Notes: generated by a model from the letters alone, not told the origin. Positions 1-9,858 are shown, counted from the stretch's first letter. The stretch is 19,499 bases of DNA from Planctomycetota bacterium (GCA_023489375.1 JAMDCX010000107.1:1-19499); one strand, 5' to 3'. Translations and numbers: made by a program.

Positions 1-3000
1 GGAAGAACCGAACTGAATGTACGCCACCTGATTGCCTTGGGGCGCATTGGCGTTAGCGGACGTGTAGCCGCTGCCATTATCGGAAATACCGGAATTACCG
101 ACGAATGTCCATCCCGTACCGGTAGGATTGGATTCATACGTTTGCGGGGCCAGAACCGGACTTTCAAAGCCGCTGTCGGCCAGAGTTCCCCCGGCGGTTG
201 GGGCCACTTGTTTGATCTGACGATTCAAGGCGTCATACTGCTCGGTGGTGATGTTGCCGTTGGCGTCGGTAGTGGTGATCACATTGCCATTGTTGTCATA
301 ACTGTACATGGTGGTGGGATTGATCTGCACAGCGTCAATAAACGCGGTATTGTCCTGAAGGGAGGGGTCGGTACCTTCAAGGGTGATCGTGTGGCTTCCC
401 GCCGCGAGGTGGAAAACCGGTGTCGTATAGGTAAGGTAATTCACGCCGGCGGGGGTAAAGGTATAAACGACCTGATTGTCAATGAGGATTTCCAGCGTCT
501 GGCCACCGTTGTTGCCATTGCCGCGCTGCGCGGCATACAGGCTAAGCGAGTAGTCGCCGGTGCCAAAGGTAGCGCTCTGTGTAAGCGAACCGGTATCCTG
601 AATGAACGCGACCTGGTTCCCCTGCGGCGCATCGGGATTGCCGGAAGTAAAACCGCTGCCATTACCGGAAATGCCGGCACTATCGACGAACGTCCAGGGC
701 GTACCGGGGGGAGTGTATACATACGTCCGCGGGGCCAGAACCGGGCTTTCAAAGCCGCTGTCGCCTAAAGCGGGTGCGCCGCCGGAAGGTGGAGAGAGTT
801 TCTCAATAACCTCATTGAGGTTGTTATACACATAACCGGTGGTATTGCCGTTGGGATCGGTGACGGAGGTCCGGTTGCCGTCGGCGTCGTAGGTATAGGT
901 GGTGGTGGGATTGATCTGCACAGCGTCAATAAACGCGGTATTATCCTGAAGGGAGGGGTCGGTACCTTCAATGGTGATCGTGTGGCTTCCCGCCGCGAGG
1001 TGGAAAACCGGTGTCGTATAGTTCAGGTAATTGATGCCGGCGGGGGTAAAGGTGTCAACGACCTGATTGTCAATGAGGATTTCCAGCGTCTGGCCGCCGT
1101 TGTTGCCATTGCCGCGCTGCGCGGCATACAGGCTAAGCGAGTAGTCGCCGGCGCCAAAGGTAGCGCTCTGTGTAAGCGAACCGGTATCCTGAATGAACGC
1201 GACCTGGTTCCCCTGCGGCGCATCGGGATTGCCGGAAGTAAAGTACGTGCCGTTGGCGGATACTCCGGCACTGCCGCTGCCCGCCCACGGTTCGCCCGCG
1301 GGCATATTTTCATAGGCCGTCAAACCTGTACCCATATTCGGGCTTTCAAAGCCGCTGTCGCCTAAAGCGGGTGCGCCGCCGGAAGTGGGAGAGAGTTTCT
1401 CAATAACCTCATTGAGATTGTTATACACATAACTGGTGGTATTGCCGTTGGGATCGGTGACGGAAAGCATGTTTCCCGCATGATCGTAGGTGTAAGTGGT
1501 TTGGCCACCCAAAGCATTGGTATTGGTGGCCAGTTCCCCGGCGGTGTTATAGCTGTCAGCGGTTGTTTCGTCCTCGCCGGCGGCAAAGGCCGGGCTATAG
1601 GGAACCGCTGACCCCAGCGGAGTTGTCTGCAGGAGCGTCTGGCCGTCGCCGTTGAGGATATCCAGCGTATAGCCGTTGTCGGCATTGACGGTGTCCTCAA
1701 GGCGACTCGCGCGGTTATAAAAATACCGCGTCGTGTTGCCGTTTTCGTCGGTGCGGGTACTGACGTTACCCAGGCCGTTGCAGGAGATCAGCGAAGTTGT
1801 GCCGTCGGGATTGATGGTTTCGACGAGTTCATTTTTGAGATCGTAGATAAATGTTGTAACCAATCCGCGCGGGTCGGTCATCGAGACTTTCTGCCCGTCG
1901 TAGTAACTGTAGCTGGTCTTGCCGCCCACGGGGTTCATGCTGGTAAGCAATTCGTCCAGTGAATCATACGTATACGTTGTAGTGTTGCCGTTGAAATCGG
2001 TGGAGCCGATCAAATCCCCGAGGGAATCATAGACATTGGTTGCAATCGCGTTGGCACCGTTGACCAGTTCAGCGGTTGTTGCCACCTGCCCGGAAGCATC
2101 GTAGGTATAAGTGGTGGTGAAGGCGGCCGCATTGGCGCCGGCGACATGGCCATTGGGCTGAGTTTCGGAAGTCATTTCACCCAGCGAATTGTAGGTGTAC
2201 GTGGTGGTATTGCCGAGGGAGTCGGTCCGGCTGAGGCGGTTGCCATTGGCGTCGTAGGTGTAGGTGGTGGTCTGATCCAGGCCGGAAGGGTCGAGAGTGA
2301 CTGAACTTAAAACCTCATAGGGGCCTTTGATGGTGGTGTAGGCATAATCGGTCACGACGCCGGCCGGGGAAATGGACTGGGTGTAGTTGCCGGCGGCGTC
2401 ATAGTTGAAATATTGCGTGATATAGCCGGCGGCGTCGGTTTGTGACGCAAGCTGGCTGGCCGCATTGGGATTGGCGGCAGTGGGTTGTCCCCAGATATTG
2501 GTGGTGGAATTCCCGCCGGGATTAATGGTTGTTGTCAGCAGGCCGCCGGCATTAAACTCATAGAGCGTGGCCTGGCCGAGTTCATCCGTATAAGTGGTCT
2601 GGTTGGTTACCAGATCATACGTATAACGTTCCTGATTGCCCAACGGATCGGTCACGGAGAAAACACGGCGATCGGGGTAGTAGTTGAAATCATAGGTGGA
2701 CAGATTGGTGGTCACACCGGTGGAGGCGTTGGTAACACTGTCGGTGATTTCGGTAAGCAGTCCGGCCAAGGATCCGGCGTCGGCGGGGGTTACGGCATCG
2801 TTAATGTATGCGTACCGGACCACGTGATTGTCGTTATTCACATCGACGGGGGAAGTGACAGAAACCAGATCCGCAACGGTTACATTGTTGAAGGTATCGG
2901 AACCGGACGCAACGGCGATGGCGGCGGTCGCATACGTATAAGTCCAGGTGCGGCCGGTGAAATCGCCGACCTGCGTGATGTGGTCATACCCGGCCGTGCC

Positions 3001-6000
3001 GCCGGTGGTATCCCAGGTAAATAAGAGGTGGCGCGCGGTGTTCCGGGCCGAGGCAACTTCCTGCAGGAATCGCGTGGTGGGGTCGTAGTCAAGTAGAAGC
3101 TCATTACCGTTGCGGTCGGTTATTGAACTTAGCCGATAGACCAGACCGCCGTCGGATGCCGTGGCAGCGCCGGTAACGGCATCAAGACCGGCGATGAAGC
3201 GGTATTGGGTTCCGGTGGTGTCGGTGTAAATAAACGATCCGTCGGACTGTTTGGCCAGCACGCCATAGACCCCGCCCCGGGCCGTGTAACCACCGCTGGA
3301 ATTGCCCATGAATATGATCTGGTTGCCGGCGGAGGAGGTATAGATGATTTGAGCGGGCGTGGTGGTGGCGGCGGCATGAACGGAGAGGAATCCGCTGCAG
3401 GAATCGGTCCAGCCGTTACCCAGACCCACATCAATACCGCACAGGCCGGTGGAGCCATACGCGCCTGATGACGCGTAGGCGCCGGAACCCGAAGCCGTGG
3501 CCAGAAGTGAATTGTACGTGCGCGAAAAATTCAGAGGCAAGCCGGGATTGGGAATATTGATATCCGTTTCGTTGTGATAAACATTGCCGTTGTAGGGATC
3601 CACCGGATCGCCGGTGGTGACGTTGGTCATGGTGTTGGTCGGCTGACTGATGGCGGTGGGAATGCTGTAACCGGCGGAATAACCGCCGTGACCGGAGATA
3701 GCGCCGACCGGGGCGATCATCATGTCACGATCATCGCCATTCGTCGAGAAGAGCTGATCGATCCAGACGTTGCCGATCCATCGGTTTCCACCGGAAGTTA
3801 CATTGGGGTATGTGTTATCGGGGCTGGCGGTACTCACACCGCCGGCGGCGGCATAATCGGGACCGACGACCAGCGTGTCGGGCGCAATGATGGAGTAGCC
3901 GTTATCGAGTTCCTGCAGGAGTTGCGCCTCGACGCTCGCGGTGGATGAACTGACGCCGGTGGTGGCATGATCCGGAGAACTGCCGGACCACCAGCGGTTC
4001 AGCTCATTTTGCAGATTGGTCAGATTGTCATCATTATATGTGCCGCTGCCAAATGTCGTGATGTTGCCGTCTCCCTGCGCCGGGGTGATCGTGATCAGTG
4101 GATAACCATGCTCCAAGGCCTGTTGGAATCCCGTAACCGTGGAAATCGCGCTGGAATTGGTCATTTCCTGTACCGTGTACGCCTCCAGCGCCGAGCTGTT
4201 ATCCGACATCAGCGTGAATACCTGCGCCATGTTCGGAGCGGTCCAGTCCAGCGTCGACGAATCCAGAGCGGCCGGAACATATAAGATGTTGATGTTTGGC
4301 ATATCCGTCGCCAGATTGCTGAAGATCGGATCGGCGGCGTCCCAATGCTCATCCCCGGCCAGATTGATGAGGCTGGATAACGCGAGCGGATCAGCATAGG
4401 TAATGCCGCTGGACATGTCGCCGATCCAGACATTTCCGGTCAACGCGGCAAGACTGTGGGACTGTGAGTCCACATAATACATATATTTCGCCGCCGCCAG
4501 GCCGACCATGAGGTTCTGATCAAGCGCGGCGTTGAGCTGTGCTTCGGAAACATTGCCGAAACTCTGATCAATATAAACCTGCTCCGAGAGCTGGTTCAAT
4601 TGCGCTTGCATATTGAGAATGGCGCTGTCCGACCATTGCCCCACATTCACACCGATGCCAATGACCTGGCCGGCGGCGTGGACATACTGGTGCGTTATAT
4701 CGGTGGCCATGGGTCCGGATTGGCCGATCTGCAGTTGATCCAGCGTAATGGTGAGATTGCTGGGACTGGTGGACGTACCGGTGGGAAGTGAGAATCCCGC
4801 CGTCGCCACGGTTGCGCCGCCGATCTCCAGCACCGGTATCAGCGCACCGGTGTCCGTCGGGTTGCTGTACGTCAGCACAATCGGGCTGGTGCCGATGGCT
4901 TGGCCATTAAGCGATTCCGGCAGTACGGCGGTATAGGTGAAACTTTGGTTGGAGGAGTTTGCAACCTTGATCTGAATCCGCGCCATTTCGTCGGTGGGAA
5001 TGTCAGCCGATACATTGCCTTGGGGGCCGGCGGAATAGGTGCCGGTGATGGAGTACGAACTGTAAGGCAGCGTTTGCGGGATACTCGTAAATTGCTGCGC
5101 CACAACAGGGCCATCGTGGGTTATATCGGAAAGGGAAAGTCCGGGGTAATTCTTGGCCAGCGCCGTGGCAACCTGCGCTTCATACCATTGATAAGGTGTT
5201 TGCGTCAACACCGAGTTGACCTGTACGCCGGTGATTAAAGCCATGTTATCCTGACCATTGGGGTCAAGGCCGAGGATTTCAATAGTATGTTGTCCGGCGG
5301 TGAGCGTGAAGGTCGGCGTGGAATAAGCCAGGTAACTGGTGGTGGTGGGACTGAAGGTATAGATCGGATTATTATCAATGAGAATTTCAAGTTCCTGATA
5401 ACCGTGCGGATAGTTTTCCCGCTGGGCCGCCAGCATACTCAGGGTGTAATTTCCGGCGGCGAAGGTGTCGGTTTGCGCCATTGAACCGGTCTGCTGAACA
5501 AATCCAACCTGGGTCTGACCATCGGGCGCCGGCGGCAGCCCGGAGGTCAGGCCGCTATCGTCGCCGGTAACGCCGGCGGCGCCCGTGAACGACCAGGGCG
5601 TGCCGGTCGGATCGTAGGACGTACCGGTGGGAGAGACATCGGGCGAATTGAAATTTCCGTCCAACATCGCAATCGGGCCCGGCGCGGCGATCGTGTTGGT
5701 TAAAAATCCTCCGCTATTTGTGGAATTATACGGAACCAGCGTCAGAGCACCGGCGCCGGCCGGCAAGTTTTGGTCGGCGTAGTCCCTCATTTTCCATGAT
5801 GGGTCGAGAAAGAAAGGCTGGCCGTTATTCACGCCCGGTACGGTCACCTGCACCCAGACATGATCCAAGGTAATCGTGGCATCGTTGGGCGAGGTTTGTG
5901 GATTCAGGCCGGCGTCCGCCAATACCTGAAATGCCGCATAGGGATGCCCATCAGACGCATTCACTGTTCCCAGCCAGGCGTTGATCTGGCTGATGGCCGG

Positions 6001-6417
6001 TGAAATACGCCCCTGCACAAATTGCAGATCCGCCGCCGGAATACCCGCCGCTTCCAAATCACTGATCAATAACGCCGCCTGATCCCAGTCATTGCCGGCA
6101 CCGGTGGCCTGTGTTGCCGCCGGGCCTTTCTGCAAGCCCGCATAAGGTTCGTAAACAATGTTATTGTATACATTTTGAAACACGTTGAGAATGGTCTGCT
6201 CCAGCGCCGGAGTGACCTGCACATCGGTGATAAACGCGGTATTGTCCTGAAGGGAGGGGTCGGTACCTTCAAGGGTGATCGTGTGGACCCCGGCGGAAAC
6301 GTTGAATACCGGTGTTGTATACGTGAGATAATTAACGCTCGTGGGTGTGAAGGTGTGGAAGGCCGTTCCATCGATCAATACCTGCAGCGTCTGGCCGCCG
6401 TGTTGCCAGTTCCCACG
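1..6417 (-). CDS. C-terminal part of giant RHS-repeat surface protein, downstream of an in-frame amber codon; runs off the window
   Basis: This is the same frame as the LEPR-XLL gene, read on past the TAG at 6418-6420: 2139 sense codons without a stop to the window edge. Order of parts: the rest of jelly-roll module 1 (to about 6215); a transglutaminase-like domain (about 6105-5780); module 2 (about 5670-5220); a beta-sandwich and helical region as in known transglutaminase-RHS proteins (ESLNGQAIGTSPIVLTYSNP, then a PVLEIGG stretch); a DUF6531-like entry (DPVDPYNGNVYHNETDINIP, near 3600); RHS/YD repeats (about 3090-1390, e.g. TTTYTYDANGNRLSRTD); then RHS linkers alternating with modules 3 (about 1365-913), 4 (768-322) and 5 (180-1, incomplete). 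RHS proteins form large beta shells, often enclosing a C-terminal toxin, but the C-terminus lies outside the window. Without suppression this part has no obvious start codon with a Shine-Dalgarno, so it is probably either unexpressed or continuous with the N-terminal part in the living cell. Confidence 0.8.
310..651 (-). repeat. intragenic repeat, copy 2 (module 4)
   Basis: Partner of 901-1242, about 97 percent identical at DNA level and in frame. A third, more diverged unit begins below position 180 and is cut by the window edge. The near-identity suggests recent tandem duplication or ongoing gene conversion. Confidence 0.85.
901..1242 (-). repeat. intragenic repeat, copy 1 (module 3)
   Basis: This segment aligns without gaps to 310-651 at an offset of 591 bases (197 codons), with about ten mismatches in 342 positions by eye. 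It encodes most of a jelly-roll-like module including LYAAQRGNGNNGGQTLEIL. The homology resumes beyond 1347 (matching 750 onward), so an RHS linker plus module of roughly 0.6 kb is the duplicated unit. Confidence 0.85.
5780..6105 (-). other. transglutaminase-like domain inside the giant RHS protein
   Basis: The translation reads GNDWDQAALLISDLEAAGIPA, with LDHVWVQVTVPG further on and FFLDPSWK near the end. This matches the helix, His strand and Asp strand of the transglutaminase-like fold that commonly precedes RHS repeats in bacteria. The His (near 5860) and Asp (near 5810) are present. The catalytic Cys expected at the start of the first helix is not seen, so the domain may be structural or non-catalytic. 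Confidence 0.65.
6232..6286 (-). repeat. 55-bp segment identical to 340-394
   Basis: This piece of module 1 is base-for-base the same as 340-394 in module 4, although the surrounding module sequence has diverged clearly. It encodes the segment around TLEGTDPSLQDNTAF. Such a sharply bounded identical patch about 5.9 kb away in the same gene suggests gene conversion between modules. Confidence 0.8.
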
Positions 6418-6420
6418 CTA
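6418..6420 (-). other. in-frame amber (TAG) codon splitting the giant gene
   Basis: The plus strand reads CTA here, where the paralogous modules 3 and 4 read CTG (minus-strand CAG, Gln, in LYAAQRGN), and module 2 also has Gln (LAAQREN). Both sides remain in the same frame and within the same domain. A single C-to-T change on the coding strand, or a base-calling error, explains it. Confidence 0.9.
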
Positions 6421-8868
6421 CGCGGCTTGAAGGCTCAGCGTGTAGTCGCCGGCGGTGTTAAAAGTGATGTTTTGAGAAAGTGCGCCGGTATCCTGAAGGT
6501 AGGCCACCTGATTGCCGATTGGCGCATCGGGATTGCCGGAGGTGAAATTGGTATTATTGGCGGATACTCCGGCACTGCCGCCGCCCACCCACGGCTCGCC
6601 TGACGGCATGTTCACATACGCAGTCGCGCCGGTACCCACAGACGGATCTGTAAAGTCCGGATCCTGGACGGTCACGGAACTGGCCGCCGGTGCGATCGAC
6701 GAAGATGTAATGGTGATATTGGCCGTGGCGGAAATACCGCCGACAGAGGCCTGCACCACGGCCGTTCCCGAAACATCCGGAGCTGTATACAGGCCGGCGG
6801 CGGCCATGGATCCGCCGCCCGAACTTAAGGACCAGGTGATGGTGGGTTGTGTGGCCATGGCCATGCCGAATTGATCATACGCGACGGCGGTGAATTGCCG
6901 GGTATTATTTTCGGTCAGGGCGGCCGCGTTGAGCAGTTGAACGGAAGACGGCGCCTGCGAAGCATTTAAGCTTGCCGTAGAGGGCGCTATGACAAGGCTT
7001 CCGGGGGTTTGGCGGACTATGACACTGACCTCACTGGTAACACTGACGCCTTCAATGTCCGTGATGGTCACCTGGAATCCGTAGGTACCGGCGGCGGTGA
7101 AAGTCACCATGGTGTTCGCTGCCGCATCTGTGCCATTGGCATTGAAGCTCACCGGTGCAGGCGGCGTACCCAGCAGTGACCATCTGTAAAGCAGGGAGCT
7201 GTTGGTCTGTCCGTCATGGGCCTGACCCGCCACCGTGAGATTCACCGTCGTGCCGGTGACCGTGCCGGCACTCGCTGAAGCCCCGGTGGCCACCGTTGGC
7301 GGTAGAAAAGCGTTTGGAATTACCGAAGTGATCGACTGTGCCCCCACCATCACCGCGTCCGTCAATGCCCCACCCGTGTCCGACATGGTCAGGCCGGCCA
7401 GGTTCGAGGGGTTGACAAAATTGACGACCTGACTGGTGCCGATCTGCGTCCATTGAACATCGTTGCTGGAATAAAATCCGGCGACAAGGTTATTGAACCG
7501 GACAATTCTTACCCATTGGTTCGACGCCGAACCGTTGATGGATGTGCTTGAAACCGGGCCATTGGCGGCGGCTTGCCACTGGAAAGTGATAACACCGCCC
7601 GTCGAAACGGTCACGGCGCCAAAGGCCGCCCCCGGCTGGTTGGAATCCAGGAATGTCACGCCGCCGGCCAACTGGGAACTGGTGCCGGTGAACCCGGAGA
7701 TTTGCGCGGTCACCATGCCATCGCCGACCCAGGGTTGCAACGCCGATTGCGCACCTGTTGCGCCGGCGAGCATATCTATTTGCGCGCCGGTACCCTGCGT
7801 AACGGCCACGCCGGCGGCCTCGTTAAGACTATTTTCAACATCAAGGACTGCATTGGCATCCAGTGTAAGGTTGTTATCCAGTGACACACCATTGAAGACG
7901 GTTGGACCGGCGCCTGTGCCGCCGACTTGCAACACTCCTCCTCCTCCGGCGGCGGTGATGGTCGCATTTGAAAAGGTGTTGTCAAACACGATGATATTGT
8001 TTGCCGCGGCGGTGATGGTGTTCGGCAATGCGGTTGTGCCTTCGCCGGTGATGTTTATGCCGCCGCCGAAAGTCACCGATGAGCCGCTGTTTACTCCATT
8101 GGCGTTGATCTGCCCGGCGGCGTAGGAACCGCCGGCGGCATCGAGCACAATGCTGCCGCTGCCGGAAACGCTCTGGGTATTGCCGGTGCCGTCCACAAAA
8201 TTCAGCGTGCCGCCGGCATCCACGGTGATGGTGGCGCCGCTGCCCAGCGTCAGATTATCGGCGATGTCCAGCGTAGAACCGGAGGTTACGGTAAGATTGC
8301 TGTCCAGTGTTGCCGCGTCCAATGTGGTGGTGGAACTGGATGCGGTCTGGATTACACCGCCGCTGACCGTAGATAATGTAGTATCGGTGAGCGTTCCGCC
8401 ATCGAGCGTTAGTGTCGTGCCGGTGACCTGTGTGGAACCTGTTACCGTCAACGTTCCGCCGGTGATTTCCACGGGGCTTGAAGCCTGCACGGCGGCGACG
8501 GTGGAACTGCCGGTGCCATAGGTTACTTGTGCTCCGGGATTCAAATTGGCCACAATGGCCGTATCGCCGCTACCGGGAACCGTGCCGGTACTCCAATTGG
8601 CCCCGACACCCCAATCGCCACCGGCGGGCGTGATCCAACTGACGTTGGATAACATGATCCGCGGTTCAAGAATTTCAAACCGCGGCCCCTGCCGCTCCGG
8701 TGGGCGATAGCGCCGCCGGTTGACACGCACTTCACGCAGCGCCGACAGCACGGCCTCCGGCCGCAACCGGCGGAGGCTCTGCGTCAGCCACGGCAGATAG
8801 CCGCGGCGCACGCCGGCCAGAAATTTACGAATACGGGTCCCACGCGATTTTCCTGTAACGTAATCCAC
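6418..8868 (-). CDS. LEPR-XLL-motif giant surface protein, N-terminal part ending at an amber codon
   Basis: As written this encodes 816 residues. The N-terminus is basic and helical, with EILEPRIMLS at residues 65-74, the LEPR-XLL motif found near the start of very large planctomycete surface proteins. Next come Gly/Thr/Ser-rich repeats opening with NWSTGTVPGSGDTAIV, of the autotransporter/pectin-lyase-like type (about 90-330); an Ig/PKD-like segment (about 523-619); another Ig-like segment ending ANITITSS (about 620-722); and the first half of a jelly-roll-like module (from about 735) cut after YTLSLQAA. I chose GTG at 8868 because AAAGGA lies 9 nt upstream. The next upstream GTG, at 8907, gives 829 residues but has no visible ribosome site. 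No classical signal peptide is evident. The family is thought to be exported or cell-wall associated; its exact role is not known to me. The truncation is described under the amber codon. Confidence 0.85.
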   Translation of the reverse strand: MDYVTGKSRGTRIRKFLAGVRRGYLPWLTQSLRRLRPEAVLSALREVRVNRRRYRPPERQGPRFEILEPRIMLSNVSWITPAGGDWGVGANWSTGTVPGSGDTAIVANLNPGAQVTYGTGSSTVAAVQASSPVEITGGTLTVTGSTQVTGTTLTLDGGTLTDTTLSTVSGGVIQTASSSTTTLDAATLDSNLTVTSGSTLDIADNLTLGSGATITVDAGGTLNFVDGTGNTQSVSGSGSIVLDAAGGSYAAGQINANGVNSGSSVTFGGGINITGEGTTALPNTITAAANNIIVFDNTFSNATITAAGGGGVLQVGGTGAGPTVFNGVSLDNNLTLDANAVLDVENSLNEAAGVAVTQGTGAQIDMLAGATGAQSALQPWVGDGMVTAQISGFTGTSSQLAGGVTFLDSNQPGAAFGAVTVSTGGVITFQWQAAANGPVSSTSINGSASNQWVRIVRFNNLVAGFYSSNDVQWTQIGTSQVVNFVNPSNLAGLTMSDTGGALTDAVMVGAQSITSVIPNAFLPPTVATGASASAGTVTGTTVNLTVAGQAHDGQTNSSLLYRWSLLGTPPAPVSFNANGTDAAANTMVTFTAAGTYGFQVTITDIEGVSVTSEVSVIVRQTPGSLVIAPSTASLNASQAPSSVQLLNAAALTENNTRQFTAVAYDQFGMAMATQPTITWSLSSGGGSMAAAGLYTAPDVSGTAVVQASVGGISATANITITSSSIAPAASSVTVQDPDFTDPSVGTGATAYVNMPSGEPWVGGGSAGVSANNTNFTSGNPDAPIGNQVAYLQDTGALSQNITFNTAGDYTLSLQAA

Positions 8869-9093
8869 GACCGCACATCCTTTCCCATGATCCCCGGACG
8901 CCTGCACCAGCGCGTTCAGAGAAATGATGTAACAACCACCGGGTTTTTTACGTTCTTGTCCTCTTACAGAATTCGTAACTGTTCACGGCCTTTCGGCCGT
9001 TCAGGTCGGCCCCGCTCTGACAGGGACAAGGTTCACCTACCTGATAAAACCGGGGTAAGTTATCCTCCCACGCCCTGGGGAGCGGAGATTCCG
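8869..9093 (-). promoter_or_regulatory. structured 5' leader of the giant gene
   Basis: If transcription starts about 7 nt after the -10 box, the leader is about 225 nt. On the minus strand 9087-9080 pairs with 9017-9010 (8 bp, one G-U), 9077-9073 pairs with 9025-9021 (5 bp), and 9060-9054 pairs with 9041-9035 (7 bp) around a 12-nt loop. A separate 6-bp hairpin with a GAAA tetraloop follows at 9000-8985. No U-tract follows, so it is not a simple terminator. I compared it mentally with common riboswitch cores (TPP, SAM, cobalamin, c-di-GMP, glycine) and saw no match. A candidate regulatory RNA or a structured repeat element is possible. Confidence 0.45.
8971..8998 (-). repeat. 28-bp direct repeat with GNRA hairpin, copy 1
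   Basis: Matches 9606-9633 in the same orientation with one mismatch. It contains the 14-mer GTAACTGTTCACGG (plus strand, 8975-8988) and most of the GGCC-GAAA-GGCC hairpin. This copy sits in the leader of the giant gene. Confidence 0.75.
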
Positions 9094-9099
9094 GCGTAG

Positions 9100-9128
9100 C
9101 TTATAACCCGCCGCAAAGGCGAAGTCAA
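9100..9128 (-). promoter_or_regulatory. sigma70-type promoter for the giant gene
   Basis: On the minus strand TTGACT (9128-9123) is followed by a 17-nt spacer and TATAAG (9105-9100), close to the vegetative consensus. It points toward the LEPR-XLL gene and is the best promoter match I see in the window. Confidence 0.6.
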
Positions 9129-9201
9129 GTAAAATCCGTTAAGAATTTGTATCCGGGTGCGGCCACACTGCTTAGCTCGACTTTTGCCGTTTTTTTCGGT
9201 C

Positions 9202-9645
9202 TCACATCGCCCGGCAAAGCTGATCCAGCCGCGTGAGGCGTAAAACAACCGGGAGTTTTAACACACCCCCATATTTTGGCGACTGTTTCAAAACCTCACT
9301 CCAGTACAATCGCCGCACCACCGCGATGGCGTCGCTGAAAGTCAATTCCTTCCTGACGTACCACGGATCCCGTCGGGGTCGGACGGACCCTGGACGCCAT
9401 CGTCGCGCGAAAATCAGGCTTACCAGACTGAACAGTCCCGGCAGGCACGGGGCGGTTCGTGGCACGCTGAACTTGGACCAGTTCCGCGGCGTGGCGAAGC
9501 CCAAATGCCTGCGCACTTCCTGAAACGTCACTTCGATACTCCACCGCCCCGTGAACCAGCTCGCCAGTTGATCCGGCGGCAGGCTCGGATCGGTGGTATA
9601 AAAGTATTCGTAACCGTTCACGGCCTTTCGGCCTGCCAAACTCAC
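9202..9645 (-). pseudogene. 5'-truncated DDE transposase (IS4/IS701-like) remnant
   Basis: The frame encodes 147 residues. From YEYFYTTDPSLPPDQLASW through GRWSIEVTFQEVRRHLGF it resembles the C-terminal part of DDE transposases, with the RW.IE.tFqe.r.hLG signature that includes the final catalytic Glu. Full-length relatives are around 400 residues, so the first two thirds, including the two catalytic Asp, are missing. The first 15 or so residues are encoded by a dispersed repeat and probably do not belong to the transposase. The ATG at 9645 has no convincing ribosome site. The remnant lies between the giant gene and the signalling genes, and I would treat it as dead. Confidence 0.75.
9606..9633 (-). 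repeat. 28-bp direct repeat with GNRA hairpin, copy 2
   Basis: Partner of 8971-8998, containing GTAACCGTTCACGG at 9610-9623. It lies at the broken 5' edge of the transposase remnant and is read through by that remnant's frame as GRKAVNGYE, which looks foreign to the transposase family. Confidence 0.75.
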
Positions 9646-9858
9646 AATGAGATTGACAATGGATAAAGCTTACCCCCGACAAAAAAGCAATGACTTTCCA
9701 CCAACAATCCTGGAATCAAATTTCAGTATTCACCCCGATCCGTCCGATAAAAGAATGTGGATCGAATGGATTGGTCCAAGCAGCATGGATGCACGCACCG
9801 AACAAGCTTATCAGCAGCGCATCGCGGTAAGCACCGCCACCGCCGGGGGTTCAGAATA

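Noticed and set aside
37..768. 243-codon plus-strand open frame
   Set aside because: It is antisense to the RHS modules; its repeated composition mirrors the duplicated minus-strand coding repeats, and it has no family resemblance.
1..1380. CRISPR-like array
   Set aside because: The repeats are hundreds of bases long, in frame and coding, with no short regular repeat-spacer pattern.
2485..3024. 179-codon plus-strand open frame
   Set aside because: Antisense to the RHS/YD repeats; the Gly/Ile-rich product is a codon-composition artefact.
1..6417. RHS polymorphic toxin with immunity gene
   Set aside because: The C-terminal end of the protein and any immunity gene lie outside the window, so no toxin claim can be supported.
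7493..8125. 210-codon plus-strand open frame
   Set aside because: Antisense shadow of the Gly/Thr-rich repeats of the LEPR-XLL gene; Pro/Val-rich, with no ribosome site.
8985..9000. rho-independent terminator
   Set aside because: The GC hairpin has no following U-tract on either strand.
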